Numbered from the stretch's first letter, positions 29,743 through 40,501 are shown. The stretch is DNA of 64,000 nt from Bacillus canaveralius (GCF_002860125.1 NZ_PGVA01000024.1:62001-126000), one strand, 5' to 3'. The notes: generated from the letters alone by a model not told the origin. Numbers and translations are program-made.

Positions 29743-30099
29743 TTAAAGCCATGCTTTTTCGTAATCTTCTTCTTTAAACCCGATCGTTACCTTTTGTCCA
29801 TCTGTCGCTATTGGACGTTTAATAAGCATGCCATCGGCTGCCAATAAATCAAGAAGCTCGTCCTCTGACGCTGTTTTCACTTTGTCCTTTAAGCCAAGCT
29901 CGCGATATTTTTGCCCGCTCGTGTTAAAAAGCCTCTTAATATCGAGTCCGCTGTTTCGATACAGCTTTTCGATCTCAGTGCGGGAAGGAGAATTTTCTAC
30001 AATATGTACTTCTTCATAAGCTATCCCGTGTTCCTCGAGCCATTTCTTTGCTTTTCTGCACGTACCGCACTTAGGATACCAATAAAACGTTAATGCCAT
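29743..30099 (-). CDS. yusI: ArsC/Spx-family protein YusI
   Basis: 118-residue thioredoxin-fold protein of the ArsC/Spx/YusI group. Cys11-Gly-Thr-Cys14 (YPKCGTCRKAKKWL), GLDIKRLFNTSGQKYRELGLKDK near 51-73, and LLAADGMLIKRPIATDG near 83-99. It has two N-terminal cysteines like Spx but lacks the Spx RNA polymerase-binding Gly52 context, so a reductase-like or uncharacterised role is likelier. ATG 30099 follows GGGTGGTGG. Confidence 0.88.
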   Translation of the reverse strand: MALTFYWYPKCGTCRKAKKWLEEHGIAYEEVHIVENSPSRTEIEKLYRNSGLDIKRLFNTSGQKYRELGLKDKVKTASEDELLDLLAADGMLIKRPIATDGQKVTIGFKEEDYEKAWL

Positions 30100-30297
30100 G
30101 CTTCCACCACCCAATGTAATCTTATCCATTTCTTTCTATTGACATGCTTCCTGTTATTCATTTGAATAGTACCATAATTTCAGGTGAATTCCTAACGGAT
30201 ACGTCCATACATAATGATTCGACACTCTTCTCCGCCTTCCTGCTTTTCTGATTCCGCTGCAATATAAAACAGTAATATTTTTCAACGAACAAAAAAA

Positions 30298-30326
30298 TGG
30301 CCGGAAGGTTTTTACTTTTCCGGCCA
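30298..30326 (-). terminator. terminator of the fadNAE operon
   Basis: Minus strand TGGCCGGAAAAGTAAAAACC followed by TTCCGGCCA and TTTTTTTG: a 9-bp perfect stem. Confidence 0.85.
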
Positions 30327-30339
30327 ATTTTGGTTCGTT

Positions 30340-32124
30340 TTATACGACAAACCGTTCTGCTGTGATTAATTTTTCAGATGCTTCACGTTTTTTGCCAATT
30401 ACATTTATCGGTGTATGGCGTGTAAATTTGCGAAGCGCTGATACAAGCATGCGCAGCGTATCGCCTTTCTCTACAGCGACCAACGTTTCTTTTGCATGGC
30501 TTTCAATTTCGTTGAAAGCTTCCTGGCAGAAAATTTGTGTATACAGCAGCTTTTGCTTGCTCTTCTCAAGACCATCTCTTTCAATTGCTTTTTCTGTACG
30601 AAGAACAACCGATTCCATTGCATAGGCATTGGAAATTATATCGGCAATATTTGCGAGGATCTCCTGCTCTTTATCAAGCGCTTTTCCAAATTTTTGTGCA
30701 GCGAGGCCAACGGCCAACAAGCCAATTTTCTTTGCATTTTTCACCAAATATTTTTCCTGCGCCAATGGCTCATCGCCCGGTTCTTCCGGCATTAGCATCA
30801 TCAACTCTTCCTGTAAAGCTTGCGCTTTTTGAAGCAACGGAAGTTCTCCTTTTAATGCTTTACGGAGGAAAGTGCCCGGCACGAGCAGACGGTTGATTTC
30901 ATTCGTTCCTTCAAAAATACGGTTGATACGGGAGTCACGGTAGATTCTTTCGATTTCATACTCGGCCATGAAACCGTATCCGCCATGAATCTGCACACCT
31001 TCATCAGCAATATAATCCAATACTTCACTTGCAAAAAATTTATTTAATGAACATTCGATCGCATATTCAGCAATCGCTTTTGCATTTTCTTTTCCATCGT
31101 TAGCTTCCGCGTCGGTCAGCCGGCTCATCCTGTCTTCAAACAGACCGACTGTACGGTAAACAGAGCTTTCTGCAGCGTAAAGTTTTGAGGCCATTGTTGC
31201 GATTTTTTCTTTCGTAAGATTGAACTGGGAAATTGGCGTTTTAAATTGCTGGCGCTGGTTTGCATACTGAACTGTGACTTCAAATGCACGTTTGGAAGCA
31301 CCAACTGCACCAACTCCCAATTTGTAACGGCCAATGTTTAAAATATTAAATGCAATGACATGACCCTTGCCAAACTCGCCAAGCAGATTTTCTTTCGGAA
31401 CAAGCGCATCCTCCAGAATCAATGTACGAGTTGAAGAGCTTTTGATGCCCATTTTCTTTTCTTCTGCGCCGGTCGACACACCTGGATATTCACGTTCAAC
31501 AATGAATGCTGAAAAATGCTCGCCATCGATCTTTGCATACACCACAAATACATCGGCAAAACCCGCGTTTGTGATCCATTGCTTTTCGCCGTTCAGGATA
31601 TAATGCGTTCCTTCCGCATTTAACTTCGCGGTTGTTTTCGCCCCAAGTGCATCCGATCCTGACCCCGGCTCTGTCAAGGCATAGGCAGCAAGCTTTTCAC
31701 CTGTTGCCAACAGCGGTAAATACTGCTGTTTCTGCTTTTCATTTCCGAACAAAACAATCGGCAGTGACCCAATTCCAACATGTGCGCCATGAGAAATCGA
31801 AAAGCCGCCGGCACGGGCCATTTTTTCAGAAATTAACGCAGAGCTGATCTTATCTAACGCCAGTCCGCCATATTCTTCCGGAACATCAGCACCCAGTAAT
31901 CCCAGCTCGCCAGCTTGCTTCAAAAGCTTTACCGAACGGTCAAATTCATGGTTTTCCAGGTGCTCCACTTGCGGAATAACTTCGCCTACAACATAATCTT
32001 CAGTCGTTTTCGCAATCATTTTCTGCTCGTCGGAATAGTCCTCGGGCGTAAAAATATGATCTGGAGACACATCTTCGATTAAAAAGCTGCCGCCTTTTAC
32101 TAAGCTATCTGTTTGGTTTGCCAT
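30340..32124 (-). CDS. fadE: acyl-CoA dehydrogenase FadE
   Basis: 594-residue FAD enzyme catalysing the first step of beta-oxidation. The ACAD core (about 1-410) has YALTEPGSGSDALGAKTTA near 155-173 and WITNAGFADVFVVYA near 190, and the QIHGGYGFMAEYEIERIYRD block near 378-397. About 180 extra C-terminal residues distinguish the Bacillus FadE type. It ends the fadN-fadA-fadE operon; AGGAGGAATAT before the ATG at 32124. Confidence 0.95.
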   Translation of the reverse strand: MANQTDSLVKGGSFLIEDVSPDHIFTPEDYSDEQKMIAKTTEDYVVGEVIPQVEHLENHEFDRSVKLLKQAGELGLLGADVPEEYGGLALDKISSALISEKMARAGGFSISHGAHVGIGSLPIVLFGNEKQKQQYLPLLATGEKLAAYALTEPGSGSDALGAKTTAKLNAEGTHYILNGEKQWITNAGFADVFVVYAKIDGEHFSAFIVEREYPGVSTGAEEKKMGIKSSSTRTLILEDALVPKENLLGEFGKGHVIAFNILNIGRYKLGVGAVGASKRAFEVTVQYANQRQQFKTPISQFNLTKEKIATMASKLYAAESSVYRTVGLFEDRMSRLTDAEANDGKENAKAIAEYAIECSLNKFFASEVLDYIADEGVQIHGGYGFMAEYEIERIYRDSRINRIFEGTNEINRLLVPGTFLRKALKGELPLLQKAQALQEELMMLMPEEPGDEPLAQEKYLVKNAKKIGLLAVGLAAQKFGKALDKEQEILANIADIISNAYAMESVVLRTEKAIERDGLEKSKQKLLYTQIFCQEAFNEIESHAKETLVAVEKGDTLRMLVSALRKFTRHTPINVIGKKREASEKLITAERFVV

Positions 32125-32189
32125 TTTTATATTCCTCCTGTCTATTTTTAAGAGAGAGTCTTACGTTTAAGCCTCTCCCATCACTTTTT

Positions 32190-33365
32190 TCATAAAAGTT
32201 CAAACACTCCGGCTGCACCCATTCCGCCGCCGATGCACATTGTGACCACACCAAATTGCTCGTTTCGTCGCTTCAACTCATGAATAAGCGATAAAGTCAG
32301 TTTTGCACCTGTACAGCCGAGCGGATGGCCAAGCGCAATCGCGCCGCCGTTGACGTTTACTTTTTCCTCATCCAATCCAAGCTCACGGATAATTTGCAAA
32401 GACTGCGATGCGAACGCTTCATTTAATTCAAACAAGCTAATGTCTGAAAGCTCCAGGCCTGCTAGTTTCAATGCTTTTGGAATTGCCACGACTGGGCCAA
32501 TCCCCATGATTTCAGGCGGAACTCCGCCGACAGCGAAGGAACGGAACTTGGCAAGAGGTTTTAAGCCAAGCGAATCCGCTTTTTCCCTGTCCATCACCAT
32601 AACAGCTGCTGCACCATCACTCGTTTGCGACGCGTTACCTGCCGTTACCGAGCCGGTAACTGAGAAAGCCGGGCGAAGCTTTGCGAGCGTTTCCATATTT
32701 GTGCCCGAGCGAACACCCTCATCTTGCTTAAATTGAATCGTTTTCTCAGTCAGCTTATGATCGCGGCCGACTGAGCGAATCGTTACATCGACAGGAACAA
32801 TTTCGTCTGCAAATTTACCTTCTTCTATTGCCTTGGCAGCTTTTTGGTGACTGCGAACCGCGAAGGCATCCTGATCTTCTCGGGAAATGCCGTATTTCTT
32901 TGCAACTTCTTCCGCTGTATGCCCCATCCCCATATAATACTCAGGAGCTGTTTCTGCCAGCTTTGCATTTGGACGGACCACATGCCCCATCATCGGGACG
33001 AGACTCATCGACTCTGCCCCGCCGGCAATCACCGTGTCGGAACCACCAACCATGATTCTTTCTGCTGCATAGGCGATCGCCTGCAGTCCTGAAGAACAAT
33101 ACCGATTAATCGTGATCGCCGGTACGGTATGGGAAAGGCCAGCCAATGCGCCGATATTACGTGCCATATTCAGGCCCTGTTCCGCTTCCGGCATGGCACA
33201 TCCAATAATTAAATCATCAATATTGCCCTCATAGTTTTCTGCCCGCTTTAATGTTTCTTTGACAACAAGCGCGCCAAGATCATCAGGCCGGACATTCGCA
33301 AGCGTGCCTTTTTTCGCTTTTCCTATAGGAGTACGTGCACCTGCAACGATTACCGCTTCTCTCAT
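32190..33365 (-). CDS. fadA: 3-ketoacyl-CoA thiolase FadA
   Basis: 391-residue thiolase. Nucleophile Cys90 ([11 protein letters not shown]), [15 protein letters not shown] with the catalytic His near 345, and C-terminal [10 protein letters not shown]. Final, thiolytic step of beta-oxidation, working with FadN. ATG 33365 ([20 protein letters not shown]) has GAGAGGGAACAAG upstream; the longer frame to 33494 would overlap the fadN 3' end and is not supported. It lies 61 bp after fadN. Confidence 0.96.
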   Translation of the reverse strand: MREAVIVAGARTPIGKAKKGTLANVRPDDLGALVVKETLKRAENYEGNIDDLIIGCAMPEAEQGLNMARNIGALAGLSHTVPAITINRYCSSGLQAIAYAAERIMVGGSDTVIAGGAESMSLVPMMGHVVRPNAKLAETAPEYYMGMGHTAEEVAKKYGISREDQDAFAVRSHQKAAKAIEEGKFADEIVPVDVTIRSVGRDHKLTEKTIQFKQDEGVRSGTNMETLAKLRPAFSVTGSVTAGNASQTSDGAAAVMVMDREKADSLGLKPLAKFRSFAVGGVPPEIMGIGPVVAIPKALKLAGLELSDISLFELNEAFASQSLQIIRELGLDEEKVNVNGGAIALGHPLGCTGAKLTLSLIHELKRRNEQFGVVTMCIGGGMGAAGVFELL

Positions 33366-33426
33366 CTTGTTCCCTCTCTTTCCTCTGCAATGTCGAGAAA
33401 ATCTAAAACTATCAATCTTGTTCTGG

Positions 33427-35811
33427 TTAGTTGCGCAACGGCTTGCCTTTAACAAGCATATGCTGCATTCTTTGCTGCGATTTTGGCTCAGCAATTAAAC
33501 TTAAGAATGCTTCCCGTTCGAGGTCCAGCAAATATTGTTCATCGACTTCTGTCCCGTATGGTACCTTCCCGCCAGCAAGAATATAAGCCAGCTTTTTCGC
33601 AATTTTTAAATCATGCTCGGAAATGTATCCGGAATACATCATCGTTTGCGCGCCAAGAAGAAGCGTCGCATATCCAGGTTCACCAACGACCGGAATTTTC
33701 TTGCGAACTGGTGGTTTATACCCCTGTTCATAAAGAGCAAGCGCCGCCTGCTTTGCATCATGGAGAAGGTGATCCCCGTTCACGCTGATGCCATCCGCAG
33801 CATTCAAGAAATTATTGTCGCGCGCCTCTTCCCCGGAGGTGGACACTTTCGCCATCGCAATCGTTTCGAACACTTTATTGGCGACTTTTTGCAGATCAAA
33901 TTCAACACCGTTCGGCAGGCTGTTAAGATATTTAATATACAATTCCTTGTTTCCACCGCCGCCTGGAATCAAGCCGACACCAACCTCGACAAGTCCCATA
34001 TACGTTTCCATTGAAGCCTGGATGTGTGCGGCAGGAAGACATACTTCTGTTCCGCCGCCGAGCGTCATTCCAAATGGGGCAGCGACGACCGGCCTTGAAC
34101 TGTATTTGATTTTCATCATCGCCTGCTGGAATTGGCGGACCGTCATATCGAGTTCATAAATATTATCATCCTGTGCCTCCATTAACATCATCGCCAGGTT
34201 AGCGCCGACGCAGAAGTTTTTTCCCTGGTTGCCAATCACCAGACCTTTATAATTTTTTTCAACTTCGTCAACCGCAAAGTTGATCATTTGAATGATGTCG
34301 AGCCCGATTGCGTTATTTGGTGAGTGGAACTCAAGCAGTGCAACACCATCTCCGAGATCAATTAAGCTTGCTCCGCTGTTCTTTCTGATAAGGCCTTTTT
34401 GTTTTTTCAGCTGTTTAAGGTTAATCACCTTCGGGTTTTCTTCAATGAGGCTATATTCACCATTATGGAAAAAGCTCAGCTTTCCGTCTTCTTCTTTGTA
34501 AAATGAAGTATATCCCGCTCCGACCAGCTCTTTTACCCAGTCAGGAACCTCCAGGCCGGAAGCTTCCATTTTTTCAACAGATGTCTCTAAACCAATCGCA
34601 TCCCATATTTCAAATGGGCCAAGCTCCCAACCGAAGCCCCACTTCATCCCCCTGTCGATTGCGACAATATCATCGGCTATCTTCCCCAGCAATTCAGCAG
34701 AGTAGACGAGTACCGGACTAATAATCTTCCATAGTAATTGTCCGGCGCGGTCATCAGCAAATATGAGCGCTTTCATTTTATTGCCAAGCCCTTTTTCCTG
34801 CTTGCTCATTTCGGTTGAGGCTGTTTTAAGCTTCTTCCATTCTCCATACTCCAATGTGTTTGGATCGAGCTCGAGTATCTCTTTCCCCTTTTTCAAAAAG
34901 AAGCCCTGACCTGATTTGCTGCCCAGCCAGCCTTTGTTCAACATTTCTTTCATAAAGTCAGGAACTTCAAAAGCTTCTTTTTCCTTTCCTTCTACCTGCT
35001 CATATACGTTGTTGGCAACATGGACAAACGTATCAAGTCCCACTACATCAAGGGTACGGAAGGTCGCGCTTTTTGGGCGGCCAATGAGCGGCCCTGTAAG
35101 GGAGTCAACCTCGCCGACACTGTACCCGCCTTTCAACATCTCTTGAACCGTAACGAGTAACCCATACGTTCCAATCCGGTTCGCGATAAAGTTCGGAGTG
35201 TCTTTCGCTTCAACAACCCCTTTTCCTAGAACGTCTTCACCGAATTGCTTCATGAATGAAAGAACGTCATTATTCGTATGTTTAGTCGGAATCACTTCCA
35301 AAAGCTTTAAATAACGCGGTGGATTAAAAAAATGTGTGCCCAGGAAATGCTTTTGAAAATCCTCTGAGCGCCCTTCCGCCATCGCTTCAACGGAAATCCC
35401 CGAAGTATTGGAACTAACAATGCTTCCCGGCTTACGGAATTGATCTACTTTCTCAAATACTTGTTTTTTTACATTTAGATTTTCGACAACGACTTCAATA
35501 ATCCAGTCAACTTCACTCAATCTTGGCATATCATCGTCGAAGTTACCTGCTTCAATTAAAGCTAGGTTCTTTGTTGACGTAAGCGGGGCTGGCTTTTGCT
35601 TGAGCAATTTTTGCACGGAACCTGCGCTGATTCGGTTGCGGACCTGTTTATCTTCGAGCGTTAAATCTTTCGCTTTTTCCGCCTCGGATAATTCTCGAGG
35701 CACAATATCCAACAACAATGTTGGGATTCCAATGTTGGCAAGATGCGCAGCAATTCCTGAACCCATCACACCTGACCCAAGAACTGCAGCTTTTTTAATA
35801 CGTTGGACCAA
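33427..35811 (-). CDS. fadN: FadN, 3-hydroxyacyl-CoA dehydrogenase/enoyl-CoA hydratase
   Basis: 794-residue bifunctional beta-oxidation protein. The N-terminal 3-hydroxyacyl-CoA dehydrogenase has [14 protein letters not shown] near 10-23, [16 protein letters not shown] and [15 protein letters not shown]. The C-terminal hydratase/crotonase domain (from about 490) has [14 protein letters not shown] and [19 protein letters not shown] choose TTG 35811: AAAGGGGG lies 7 nt upstream. The ATG at 35850 lies inside the FadR operator and has no site. First gene of fadN-A-E. Confidence 0.95.
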   Translation of the reverse strand: MVQRIKKAAVLGSGVMGSGIAAHLANIGIPTLLLDIVPRELSEAEKAKDLTLEDKQVRNRISAGSVQKLLKQKPAPLTSTKNLALIEAGNFDDDMPRLSEVDWIIEVVVENLNVKKQVFEKVDQFRKPGSIVSSNTSGISVEAMAEGRSEDFQKHFLGTHFFNPPRYLKLLEVIPTKHTNNDVLSFMKQFGEDVLGKGVVEAKDTPNFIANRIGTYGLLVTVQEMLKGGYSVGEVDSLTGPLIGRPKSATFRTLDVVGLDTFVHVANNVYEQVEGKEKEAFEVPDFMKEMLNKGWLGSKSGQGFFLKKGKEILELDPNTLEYGEWKKLKTASTEMSKQEKGLGNKMKALIFADDRAGQLLWKIISPVLVYSAELLGKIADDIVAIDRGMKWGFGWELGPFEIWDAIGLETSVEKMEASGLEVPDWVKELVGAGYTSFYKEEDGKLSFFHNGEYSLIEENPKVINLKQLKKQKGLIRKNSGASLIDLGDGVALLEFHSPNNAIGLDIIQMINFAVDEVEKNYKGLVIGNQGKNFCVGANLAMMLMEAQDDNIYELDMTVRQFQQAMMKIKYSSRPVVAAPFGMTLGGGTEVCLPAAHIQASMETYMGLVEVGVGLIPGGGGNKELYIKYLNSLPNGVEFDLQKVANKVFETIAMAKVSTSGEEARDNNFLNAADGISVNGDHLLHDAKQAALALYEQGYKPPVRKKIPVVGEPGYATLLLGAQTMMYSGYISEHDLKIAKKLAYILAGGKVPYGTEVDEQYLLDLEREAFLSLIAEPKSQQRMQHMLVKGKPLRN

Positions 35812-35835
35812 TTTTGTTTCCCCCTTTGACACTTT

Positions 35836-35853
35836 TGAATGAATACTCATTCA
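35836..35853. promoter_or_regulatory. FadR operator of fadNAE
   Basis: TGAATGAATACTCATTCA, a complete match to the B. subtilis FadR consensus TGAATGAMTANTCATTCA, 25 bp upstream of the fadN start. Repression is expected to be lifted by long-chain acyl-CoA. Confidence 0.92.
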
Positions 35854-36037
35854 TTTTTCTGTCAAAAAAAATTTGCTTTCGAATGAGTCGTGCTACTTAT
35901 AACTATAAAATATTTACAAAATTTCCGCAATAATAAACAGCGGAAAAATAAAAATTTTTCAAAAAATATCATTAAGGCTAAAATTGCCGACTAGTTAAAA
36001 TGAAGTTTGCCCACAAAATCAGCCATTATTATAGAAA

Positions 36038-36083
36038 AAGCTAATCTAGAAAACTGCTTTTCTGAGCAGAATTTAGATTAGCT
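36038..36083 (-). terminator. terminator of proline dehydrogenase gene
   Basis: AAGCTAATCTA / TAGATTAGCTT stem enclosing a smaller hairpin, with TTTTTCTAT on the minus strand; 6 bp past the stop. Confidence 0.7.
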
Positions 36084-36088
36084 TGTCT

Positions 36089-37012
36089 TTATTTCTTAAA
36101 GACTCCCTTTAAAACAAACGCTACATTGGCCGGCCGTTCAGCTAGGCGGCGCATAAAGTAGCCGTACCAGTCGGTGCCGAACGGGACATAAACCCTCATT
36201 TTATAGCCTTCCTGGACGAGCTCAAGTTGCCGATCAGGGCGGATTCCAAACAGCATCTGAAATTCAAACTGGTTGTTTGGGAGATTATGTTCTTTCACAA
36301 GCTGTTTCGTATATTCAATGATAGCTTCATCATGGGTGGCGACAGCCGTATAGTTGCCGTTTAAAAGATGGATGCCAATAATTTTTTTAAAGTTTTCGTC
36401 TACATCCTGTTTGTCGGGAAAAGCAACCTCTGCCGGTTCCTTGTAGGCTCCTTTTACGAGGCGAAGATTCGGTGAATACTCATTTAAGTCGTGTATATCA
36501 CCTTCAGTGCGATATAAATATGCCTGAATGACGGTGCCGACATGATCATACTCAGCTTTTAAACGTTTAAAGATATCGATCGTCCTTTGACATCGTGAGA
36601 AGTCTTCCATATCGATCGTAACAAACACATCGTTTTCTTTTGCAGCATCAAGAATCCGCCGCATATTTTGCATGACAATTTCATCTGAAATATCAAGCCC
36701 CATCGAGGTCATTTTCAAGGAAAGCTGTGCATCGAGCTTTTCCCGGCCAATCGCTTTAATTGCTTCAATTGAGTGATCTGCCATCTCGTTTGCTTCCCGT
36801 TCATTGTCGACAAATTCACCTAAATAATCAATCGTCACAACGAGCCCTTTTTGGTTAAGGTCTTTGATCACTTCTACAGCCTGCTCGATTGATTCTCCGG
36901 CGACAAAGCGGGAAGCCCCGAAGCGCAATCCGTATTTTTTCGCCATTTTTGTTAAAGTTTTATTTTTAGATAAAAAGAGAAAAAAGTTTCTTAATGCTTG
37001 CTCCAATCTCAT
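36089..37012 (-). CDS. proline dehydrogenase (FadM/PutB type)
   Basis: 307-residue FAD proline dehydrogenase TIM-barrel. Features: RFVAGESIEQAVEVIKDLNQKGL near 35-57, VTIDYLGEF, VTIDMEDFSRC near 131-141, RLVKGAYKEP near 182-191, the QMLFGIRPD motif and the C-terminal YVPFGTDWYGYFMRRLAERPAN. It oxidises proline to pyrroline-5-carboxylate. Placement upstream of fadN equals B. subtilis fadM (yusM); which paralogue it replaces functionally is not clear. ATG 37012 has GAGAGGGG 5 nt upstream; the longer frame to 37063 is unsupported. Confidence 0.9.
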   Translation of the reverse strand: MRLEQALRNFFLFLSKNKTLTKMAKKYGLRFGASRFVAGESIEQAVEVIKDLNQKGLVVTIDYLGEFVDNEREANEMADHSIEAIKAIGREKLDAQLSLKMTSMGLDISDEIVMQNMRRILDAAKENDVFVTIDMEDFSRCQRTIDIFKRLKAEYDHVGTVIQAYLYRTEGDIHDLNEYSPNLRLVKGAYKEPAEVAFPDKQDVDENFKKIIGIHLLNGNYTAVATHDEAIIEYTKQLVKEHNLPNNQFEFQMLFGIRPDRQLELVQEGYKMRVYVPFGTDWYGYFMRRLAERPANVAFVLKGVFKK

Positions 37013-37191
37013 TATCCCCTCTCGAAAACGGTTACACAACAGTAAAAAGCACCTGAGTGGCAAATCAATTTTATCATTTTTTCATATTTTTGAATATTAG
37101 TTTAGTAAGAAAATCATCGGAATGTGTCGGTCAACTTTGCAAAAACGCCATACATATAATTGATCGATAATTATCACCCTCAAAGAAGAAA

Positions 37192-37219
37192 GCCATTCCC
37201 CAATTATTTGGGCAATGGC
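37192..37219 (-). terminator. terminator of yusU
   Basis: GCCATTGCCCAA-ATAA-TTGGGGAATGGC stem then TTTCTTCTTTG on the minus strand. Confidence 0.65.
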
Positions 37220-37223
37220 GTTT

Positions 37224-37484
37224 TTATTTTTCAGCGCGGCCCCCATGCTGGCGATGCGCTTCATTTAAACTTTTAATTTCACTTATGATCGTTTTTACTT
37301 CTTCCTTTGCCTCAGGGTACATCTCATTCCAATGCTTGGCGAGCGGAGGCATCGATTTGGCAATATAGCTGTACAGAGCCCATACTTTCACTTTTTCTTT
37401 CAGATCCTCATTGCTTTCACCAATCAAAAGCTCCGTGTATTTGTCCAGTAAAGCTTCAAACTGATTTAAGAATTTCTCATCCAT
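37224..37484 (-). CDS. yusU: YusU-like DUF2573 protein
   Basis: 86-residue helical cytoplasmic protein: FEALLDKYTELLIGESNEDLKEKVKVWALYSYIAKSMPPLAKHW is the family-typical block. No cofactor motif. The neighbour yusV on the same strand, 68 bp away, is the same as in B. subtilis, where yusU-yusV are linked. Function unknown; AAGGAGGACC before the ATG at 37484. Confidence 0.8.
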   Translation of the reverse strand: MDEKFLNQFEALLDKYTELLIGESNEDLKEKVKVWALYSYIAKSMPPLAKHWNEMYPEAKEEVKTIISEIKSLNEAHRQHGGRAEK

Positions 37485-37552
37485 GCTGGTCCTCCTTTGT
37501 CAGCCTCCCGCATTTTAGCGGGCAGGTTTTGTTCATTTCTGTCACCGTTGGC

Positions 37553-38377
37553 TTAAACTCCACTTAAGACGCCTGGCCTCTCGATAATGCATCTTCCCTT
37601 GCCATAGGGAATACATAATGGCGTGCCGAAAAGCGGGTCCATCGTCACTTCACATTCCATTCCAAATACATTTTTCACAAGGCTGCAATTAATGACAATT
37701 TCCGGCTTCCCTTGCGCAAATACTGTTTGATCCTTAATCGCGACAATATTATGTGCATAACGGCACGCTAAATTCAGATCATGAAGAACCATCACAATCG
37801 TTCGTTGTTCTTGTTCATTTAATTCAAAAAGCAAATCCAATATTTCGATTTGATGAGTCATGTCAAGGTAAGTAGTCGGCTCATCGAGGAGGATGATATC
37901 CGTGTCCTGGGCAAGGGTCATTGCTATCCATGCCCGCTGCCGCTGTCCGCCCGATAAGGAATCGACGGAACGATCTTTCAAATCTGCGAGCTCGGTTGCT
38001 TCCAAAGCTCCGATTACTTTTTTCTCATCAAGTTCGGTCCACTGCTTCAGCCATGTTTGATGCGGATAGCGCCCTTGCTTGACAAGCTGCAGAACGGTCA
38101 GCCCTTCCGGTGCAATTGGAGATTGGGGAAGAATCGCCATTTTTTTTGCGACATCCTTAGTCGGCTGTTTGGCAATCGCTTCGCCTTCCAGTAAAATCGT
38201 TCCTGCCTGCGGCTTGATCAGCCTGGCAATCGAACGGAGCAAAGTCGATTTTCCACAGCCGTTCCCGCCAATAAAAACGGTAATTTCGCCTTTCGGAATT
38301 TTCAGGTCCAGCTCATCAATGATGATCGTGTCTCCATAAGAAAGCGTCAGATGTCTCGTTTCAATTGCTTGCCCCAT
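37553..38377 (-). CDS. yusV: iron-siderophore ABC importer ATPase (YusV/FecE family)
   Basis: 274-residue FecE-type ATPase. Walker A GGNGCGKST at 37-45, signature SLSGGQRQRAWIAMTLA near 140-156, Walker B IILLDEPTTYLD. C-terminal FGMECEVTMDPLFGTPLCIPYG matches YusV/FepC-like tails. In B. subtilis YusV serves several siderophore permeases; here it is clustered with two FecCD permeases and a binding lipoprotein, so it may be dedicated or shared. AAGGAGCTGG upstream. Confidence 0.92.
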   Translation of the reverse strand: MGQAIETRHLTLSYGDTIIIDELDLKIPKGEITVFIGGNGCGKSTLLRSIARLIKPQAGTILLEGEAIAKQPTKDVAKKMAILPQSPIAPEGLTVLQLVKQGRYPHQTWLKQWTELDEKKVIGALEATELADLKDRSVDSLSGGQRQRAWIAMTLAQDTDIILLDEPTTYLDMTHQIEILDLLFELNEQEQRTIVMVLHDLNLACRYAHNIVAIKDQTVFAQGKPEIVINCSLVKNVFGMECEVTMDPLFGTPLCIPYGKGRCIIERPGVLSGV

Positions 38378-38438
38378 GTTTGCCAGCTCCTTTTTCCGTA
38401 TAATTTGCTCCGTGTATGTCTGAAAAAAAGTTGATTAC

Positions 38439-39500
38439 TCAGCCTGCCGAATTTCGGGTTTTGTACAACAAATAAATAAAGTATGGCGCGCCGATTGCGG
38501 CTGTAAACACCCCGGCCGGAACCTCGAGCGGAGCAAACAATGTTCTTCCCACCAGATCAGCAAGCATGACGAGAATACCGCCAATCAATGCAGAAGCAGG
38601 GATTAACGCACCGAACGAAGCACCGACAAGCCGTCTTGCCATATGTGGCGCCATTAAACCGACAAAGCCGATTGCTCCAGCGAATGCGACCGAGCCGCCA
38701 ACCAGCCCAGTGCTCAGCATTAATAATATAAAGCGCTGCCTTTGCACACTGCCTCCAAGCCCCGCCGCTACTTCATCACCAAGTTCTTGAATATTAACAT
38801 GCCTTGCATATATGAAAGCTATGACAATCAGAATGGAACACCACGGCACTAAAACCCCTACGTTTTCCCATGTTGAACCGTATACCGTCCCGGTAATCCA
38901 GATATTTGCCTGGCTTGTCTGATAAATTGGCCCCAAAACCATCATTAATGTTGTCAGAGCCTTCGTTAAACTCATGACCCCAATTCCCACAAGAACGAGT
39001 CTTATCGGAGAGACTCCATTTTTCCAGGCCAAAAAATAAACCAGCAATGCGACGATTGCTGCTCCTGTAAAAGCAGCAGCAGGCAACCATTTAATGCTTA
39101 CAGTCAATACATGGTTGTTATCGCTAAATATAGCTAAAAAACCGACAACTGCAACCGCTGCTCCACCGGAAATCCCCAGGATATCTGGAGATGCAAGCGG
39201 ATTTCGGATCATCCCCTGCAAAATGGCTCCCGCTACTGCCAGGCCCACGCCTGCCAGCAACGCTGTCATAATTCTCGGCAACCGGAATGACTGGATGACA
39301 AGTCGGTCCATATCTGAACCTCCGCCGAAAAACACTTGTAGTACCTTAAACGGGTTGATTTTCATTTCTCCCAATCCAGTGCTGATAATAAATATTAATG
39401 CAGCTACAAGCAACAAACCAAGGACAGTAAATAATGCCTTTTTATCGATTAAGAAAGAAACTGTTCCTTTATAGATGCGAACAATTTTGTATTCGCTCAT
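38439..39500 (-). CDS. iron-siderophore permease, FecCD family (second)
   Basis: 353 residues with an N-terminal cytoplasmic extension and about nine or ten helices. FecCD motifs: RLPRIMTALLAGVGLAVAGAILQG at about 74-97 and the GFVGLMAPHMARRLVGASFGALIPASALIGG coupling segment near 273-303. Its start overlaps the end of the first permease (39497-39500, ATGA-type overlap), so translation is coupled. It forms a heterodimeric channel with the product of 39497-40501. Confidence 0.93.
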   Translation of the reverse strand: MSEYKIVRIYKGTVSFLIDKKALFTVLGLLLVAALIFIISTGLGEMKINPFKVLQVFFGGGSDMDRLVIQSFRLPRIMTALLAGVGLAVAGAILQGMIRNPLASPDILGISGGAAVAVVGFLAIFSDNNHVLTVSIKWLPAAAFTGAAIVALLVYFLAWKNGVSPIRLVLVGIGVMSLTKALTTLMMVLGPIYQTSQANIWITGTVYGSTWENVGVLVPWCSILIVIAFIYARHVNIQELGDEVAAGLGGSVQRQRFILLMLSTGLVGGSVAFAGAIGFVGLMAPHMARRLVGASFGALIPASALIGGILVMLADLVGRTLFAPLEVPAGVFTAAIGAPYFIYLLYKTRNSAG

Positions 39501-40501
39501 CGCCCATTGAACCCCTTTCTCGCAATATAAATGAAAAATGGGGTTCCGATAATAGCAGTGATGGCCCCGACTGGAACTTCCTGCGGCATCAAAATATATC
39601 TCGATGCAATATCAGCAGCAACCAGTAATACTCCGCCCAGCATGCCGGAAAGCGGGATCAACCAGCGATGGTCATTTCCTATGAGTGAACGGGTCAGATG
39701 TGGAACAACGATTCCAATGAATCCAATCGGGCCTGCCACGGCAACTGCACCTCCTGAAAGCAGGATGACAATTACACCAATACTTATTTTAATGAAAGCG
39801 GTATTTAACCCGAGACCTTTTGCCACATCTTCACCCATCGCCAGTACATTCATTCTGGATGCAATAACGAGAGAAGCAATCCAACCTGTGACTAAATAGG
39901 GAAGAACTGCCGTTAAGTTGTCAAGTTTACGACCGGATATTGAACCCGCCAGCCAAAATAACACTTGCTCTAAAGCAGCTTCATTTAAAACGAGGAGTCC
40001 CTGGGTAAAAGATGCAAACATCGCTGTCATTGCTGCGCCGGCAAGTGTCATCTTCATGGGTGTTAAGCCTTCCCTGCCTATGGATCCAACAGCATAAACA
40101 GTGATCGCAGCTATAGCCGCTCCTGCAAAAGAAACCCACGTGAATAATTGGAGATTCCCAATGCTGAAGATCGTTACAGCTATTACAACAAAGGCGCCAG
40201 CTCCCGCATTTACCCCAAAGATATCGGGTGAGGCGAGCGGATTTTTCGTTAGTGTCTGCATCAAGACACCTGAAATTGCCAAGCTTGCCCCAACAGCAGC
40301 CCCAATAAATGCACGGGGAACTCTTACCGATTGAATGATGATATGTTCATTTGAACCATTGAAATTCGTAAACGCAGCAATGGCCGTCCGCCAGGATGTC
40401 TCCGTATACCCGTATACAATACTTGCGCACATTAACAAAAGCAAAATAATCATCGCTACAGCCAAGCCAGTCCATTTTTGCCGGTTATTTTTGAACAACA
40501 T
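39497..40501 (-). CDS. iron-siderophore permease, FecCD family (first)
   Basis: 334-residue FecCD permease, about ten helices. RVPRAFIGAAVGASLAISGVLMQTLTKNPLASPDIFGVNAGAG at about 55-97 is diagnostic; the coupling block is GFIGIVVPHLTRSLIGNDHRWLIPLSGMLGGVLL. First gene of a minus-strand operon permease-permease-ATPase. Its promoter and Fur box lie 180-230 bp upstream, with a dispersed repeat copy in the leader between. Confidence 0.93.
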   Translation of the reverse strand: MLFKNNRQKWTGLAVAMIILLLLMCASIVYGYTETSWRTAIAAFTNFNGSNEHIIIQSVRVPRAFIGAAVGASLAISGVLMQTLTKNPLASPDIFGVNAGAGAFVVIAVTIFSIGNLQLFTWVSFAGAAIAAITVYAVGSIGREGLTPMKMTLAGAAMTAMFASFTQGLLVLNEAALEQVLFWLAGSISGRKLDNLTAVLPYLVTGWIASLVIASRMNVLAMGEDVAKGLGLNTAFIKISIGVIVILLSGGAVAVAGPIGFIGIVVPHLTRSLIGNDHRWLIPLSGMLGGVLLVAADIASRYILMPQEVPVGAITAIIGTPFFIYIARKGFNGR

